From an uncultured Alphaproteobacteria bacterium (lineage in GTDB: Bacteria > Pseudomonadota > Alphaproteobacteria > RF32 > CAG-239), in NCBI GenBank assembly GCA_902464275.1, contig CABQIK010000008.1:1-64000 (forward strand): a stretch of 64,000 nt of DNA, given 5' to 3'. Positions within the stretch are counted from its first letter, which is position 1; every line of letters begins with the position of its first letter. Shown here piece by piece: positions 62,861 through 64,000 of the stretch. The translations under genes and the position numbers were made by a program. The notes beneath the pieces were generated by a model. That model did not search any database. It had not been told where the DNA came from and saw nothing but the letters and a program-made list of their open reading frames with translations.

Positions 62861-63619
62861 ATGTTTATCCTAAAAAATAATCTAAGCCTGCGGAGAATGA
62901 GGCTAATGCGACGGGGTTTTGGAACGACTTGTACACAAAAAGGTACACGAGTGACAAAATTCCTAGCAGCTGCCCATTATACGCAGGCCCAAGGGCGCAG
63001 TATGGTGGAAATGCTCGGCGTTCTTGCTATCATTAGCGTCCTGTCCGTCGGCGCTATCGCCGGATATTCCAAGGCGATGATGAAGTACAAACTAAATCAG
63101 CACGCTCAAGCAGTTAATTTGCTGATTAATAATTTGCTTTCAATTAAAGACAAATTGCAATACATTCCCAACGGTGGCACTCAATACGGAACTCTTTTTT
63201 ACAAAATGAACCTGCTTCCTGACGGAATAAAATATATCAGCAATGGCAATTTAGAAGATATTTGGTTCAAAGGTAAAATTATTATATATTACGCCAACGA
63301 CAAATATATTGATAACGGCGTTGAAATGCAAAATAATTTCGGCGGCATACAATTTAATTTTTCACCCTCTTCGCAAGGTGCGGAAATATGCCGAAACATT
63401 GCGCTTGCCGCCAAAGAAAACGCCGCTAATTTATGGCTGGTTGAAGTGGCAAAATACTATAATGACACCGATAAAGGCCATAACTTCATAGGAAATTTAT
63501 ACGGTGATAAATATTGTAATAACCGCAAATGCTTGCGCGATTTAGATATAAATAAGCTCAGTGAGCTTTGCAATGCCTGCAATGAAGCCGGCTGCAAGTT
63601 GTTTGTTCTTTACAAATAA
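62861..63619 (+). CDS. type IV pilin-like protein, copy 5, with extended leader
   Basis: 252 residues. A ~46-residue N-terminal extension (MFILKNNLSLRRMRLMRRGF...) precedes AQGRSMVEMLGVLAIISVLS, where the Gly cleavage site and Glu +5 occur. The extension is rich in Arg and is encoded by a palindromic element (62886-62989) that keeps the frame open. The body resembles copy 3 (HAQAVNLLINNLLSIKDK, LLPDGIKYI, EICRN, LCNACNEAGC). It is probably processed to a normal pilin if the long leader is tolerated. Confidence 0.75.
   Translation: MFILKNNLSLRRMRLMRRGFGTTCTQKGTRVTKFLAAAHYTQAQGRSMVEMLGVLAIISVLSVGAIAGYSKAMMKYKLNQHAQAVNLLINNLLSIKDKLQYIPNGGTQYGTLFYKMNLLPDGIKYISNGNLEDIWFKGKIIIYYANDKYIDNGVEMQNNFGGIQFNFSPSSQGAEICRNIALAAKENAANLWLVEVAKYYNDTDKGHNFIGNLYGDKYCNNRKCLRDLDINKLSELCNACNEAGCKLFVLYK
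62886..62989 (+). repeat. palindromic element, copy D (inside a pilin gene)
   Basis: GCCTGCGGAGAATGAGGC at the left and GCTGCCCATTATACGCAGGC at the right form terminal inverted repeats; the inner arms (GGGGTTTTGGAACG / GACAAAATTCC) are decayed and the core is TTGTACAC...GTACACGAG. It lies wholly inside the reading frame of the pilin at 62861, without a stop codon. Confidence 0.7.
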
Positions 63620-63627
63620 AATCCGCT

Positions 63628-63686
63628 AAAAAAAAAGAGCTGTCAGTTCCAATTATTCTAATGAATAACCAAAACCAACAGCCCTA
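63628..63686 (-). terminator. probable terminator of the 63690 gene
   Basis: On the minus strand GGGCTGTTGGTT pairs with AACTGACAGCTC (some wobble) and is followed by a T-run of nine. Confidence 0.6.
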
Positions 63687-63689
63687 ACC

Positions 63690-63968
63690 TCATCTTCTTA
63701 GCTTGTTACCAAAGAACCTGTAGCCCATCTCACGGACCTTATTCAGCACTATAATCTCAACACCACTACACAATAGCGCCAAACAAGGACTCGCAATAAG
63801 GATAACGGTTCCGATTGTAGATTCATTTTCACCGAAAAATTCAGTGAAAAGTTGTACTGGAAAAAAAATCAAAAAGATTACTGCCAGTACACTCAAAGCC
63901 CTACAAGCCCAATCCATCCTTCTGTAATAGTTGCGAATGATCAAGCCTTTTCTATACTCAAGTGTCAT
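63690..63968 (-). CDS. small two-helix membrane protein
   Basis: 92 residues from ATG 63968 (a TTG start at 63989 is also in frame; neither has a clear ribosome site). Two hydrophobic segments (LSVLAVIFLIFFPVQLF and IGTVILIASPCLALLCSGVEI) and a basic C-terminus. Not recognised. Confidence 0.45.
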   Translation of the reverse strand: MTLEYRKGLIIRNYYRRMDWACRALSVLAVIFLIFFPVQLFTEFFGENESTIGTVILIASPCLALLCSGVEIIVLNKVREMGYRFFGNKLRR

Positions 63969-64000
63969 AAGAAAAAAATTTACTTTCAAGCTCGCAACAA

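Overview
The window looks like chromosome from a host-associated (probably gut), anaerobic or fermentative alphaproteobacterium. This is inferred from gene order and content, not from a database match. Alphaproteobacterial arrangements include lpxC-bamD-recN, secA divergent from a parvulin-type PPIase, 4.5S RNA-dnaX-ybaB-recR, rsmI next to an LpoA-like lipoprotein gene, and rpsM-rpsK-rpoA. Pyruvate phosphate dikinase, Pta-AckA and an RquA-like methyltransferase (rhodoquinone, used for fumarate respiration) fit low-oxygen metabolism. No tRNA or rRNA gene, CRISPR array or phage cluster was seen; the only complete insertion sequence is one IS1-family element.

Layout. 1-3.9 kb: miaA (cut by the window edge), ddl, a DUF3108 protein and TrhP. 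3.9-5.9 kb: two unknown genes and rplQ. 6.1-10.7 kb: an accessory island that separates rplQ from rpoA, with a Cys-repeat secreted protein, a HAD hydrolase, two convergent pilin-like genes and REP-like repeats. 10.9-15 kb: rpoA-rpsK-rpsM-adk-secY. 15-21.5 kb: a repeat protein, lepA, a GNAT enzyme, PerM and DUF2066 proteins. 21.6-29.5 kb: pta-ackA, a membrane-anchored lysozyme, a third pilin-like gene and ppdK. 29.7-35.7 kb: one giant gene. 35.7-43.7 kb: rquA-like, a LuxR-type regulator, rsmE, cmk, a DMT transporter and small exported proteins. 43.7-46.7 kb: an accessory patch with tandem terminators, the IS1 element, a fourth pilin-like gene, a tiny hydrophobic ORF and palindromic repeats. 46.7-62.6 kb: housekeeping genes (secA, PPIase, yraN, rsmI, lpoA-like, 4.5S RNA, dnaX, ybaB, recR, recN, bamD, lpxC, RNase P RNA, an outer-membrane barrel, glmM). 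62.6-64 kb: a fifth pilin-like gene and a small membrane protein.

Two repeated systems are the most notable content. (1) Five pilin-like genes scattered among housekeeping genes, plus one orphan copy of the leader, share a ~90-bp 5' leader. Each leader carries a TTATnCACA (DnaA-box-like) site and a hairpin whose 3' arm contains the Shine-Dalgarno sequence. The encoded N-termini are nearly identical and the bodies diverge. (2) A ~105-bp palindromic element lies directly after the stop codons of rpoA, lepA and secA. Its inner stem changes sequence from copy to copy while staying self-complementary, and its core is conserved. One copy lies in frame inside the leader peptide of a pilin gene, as Rickettsia palindromic elements do. 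A third, shorter REP-like family is also present, and the IS1 element has landed in one copy of it.
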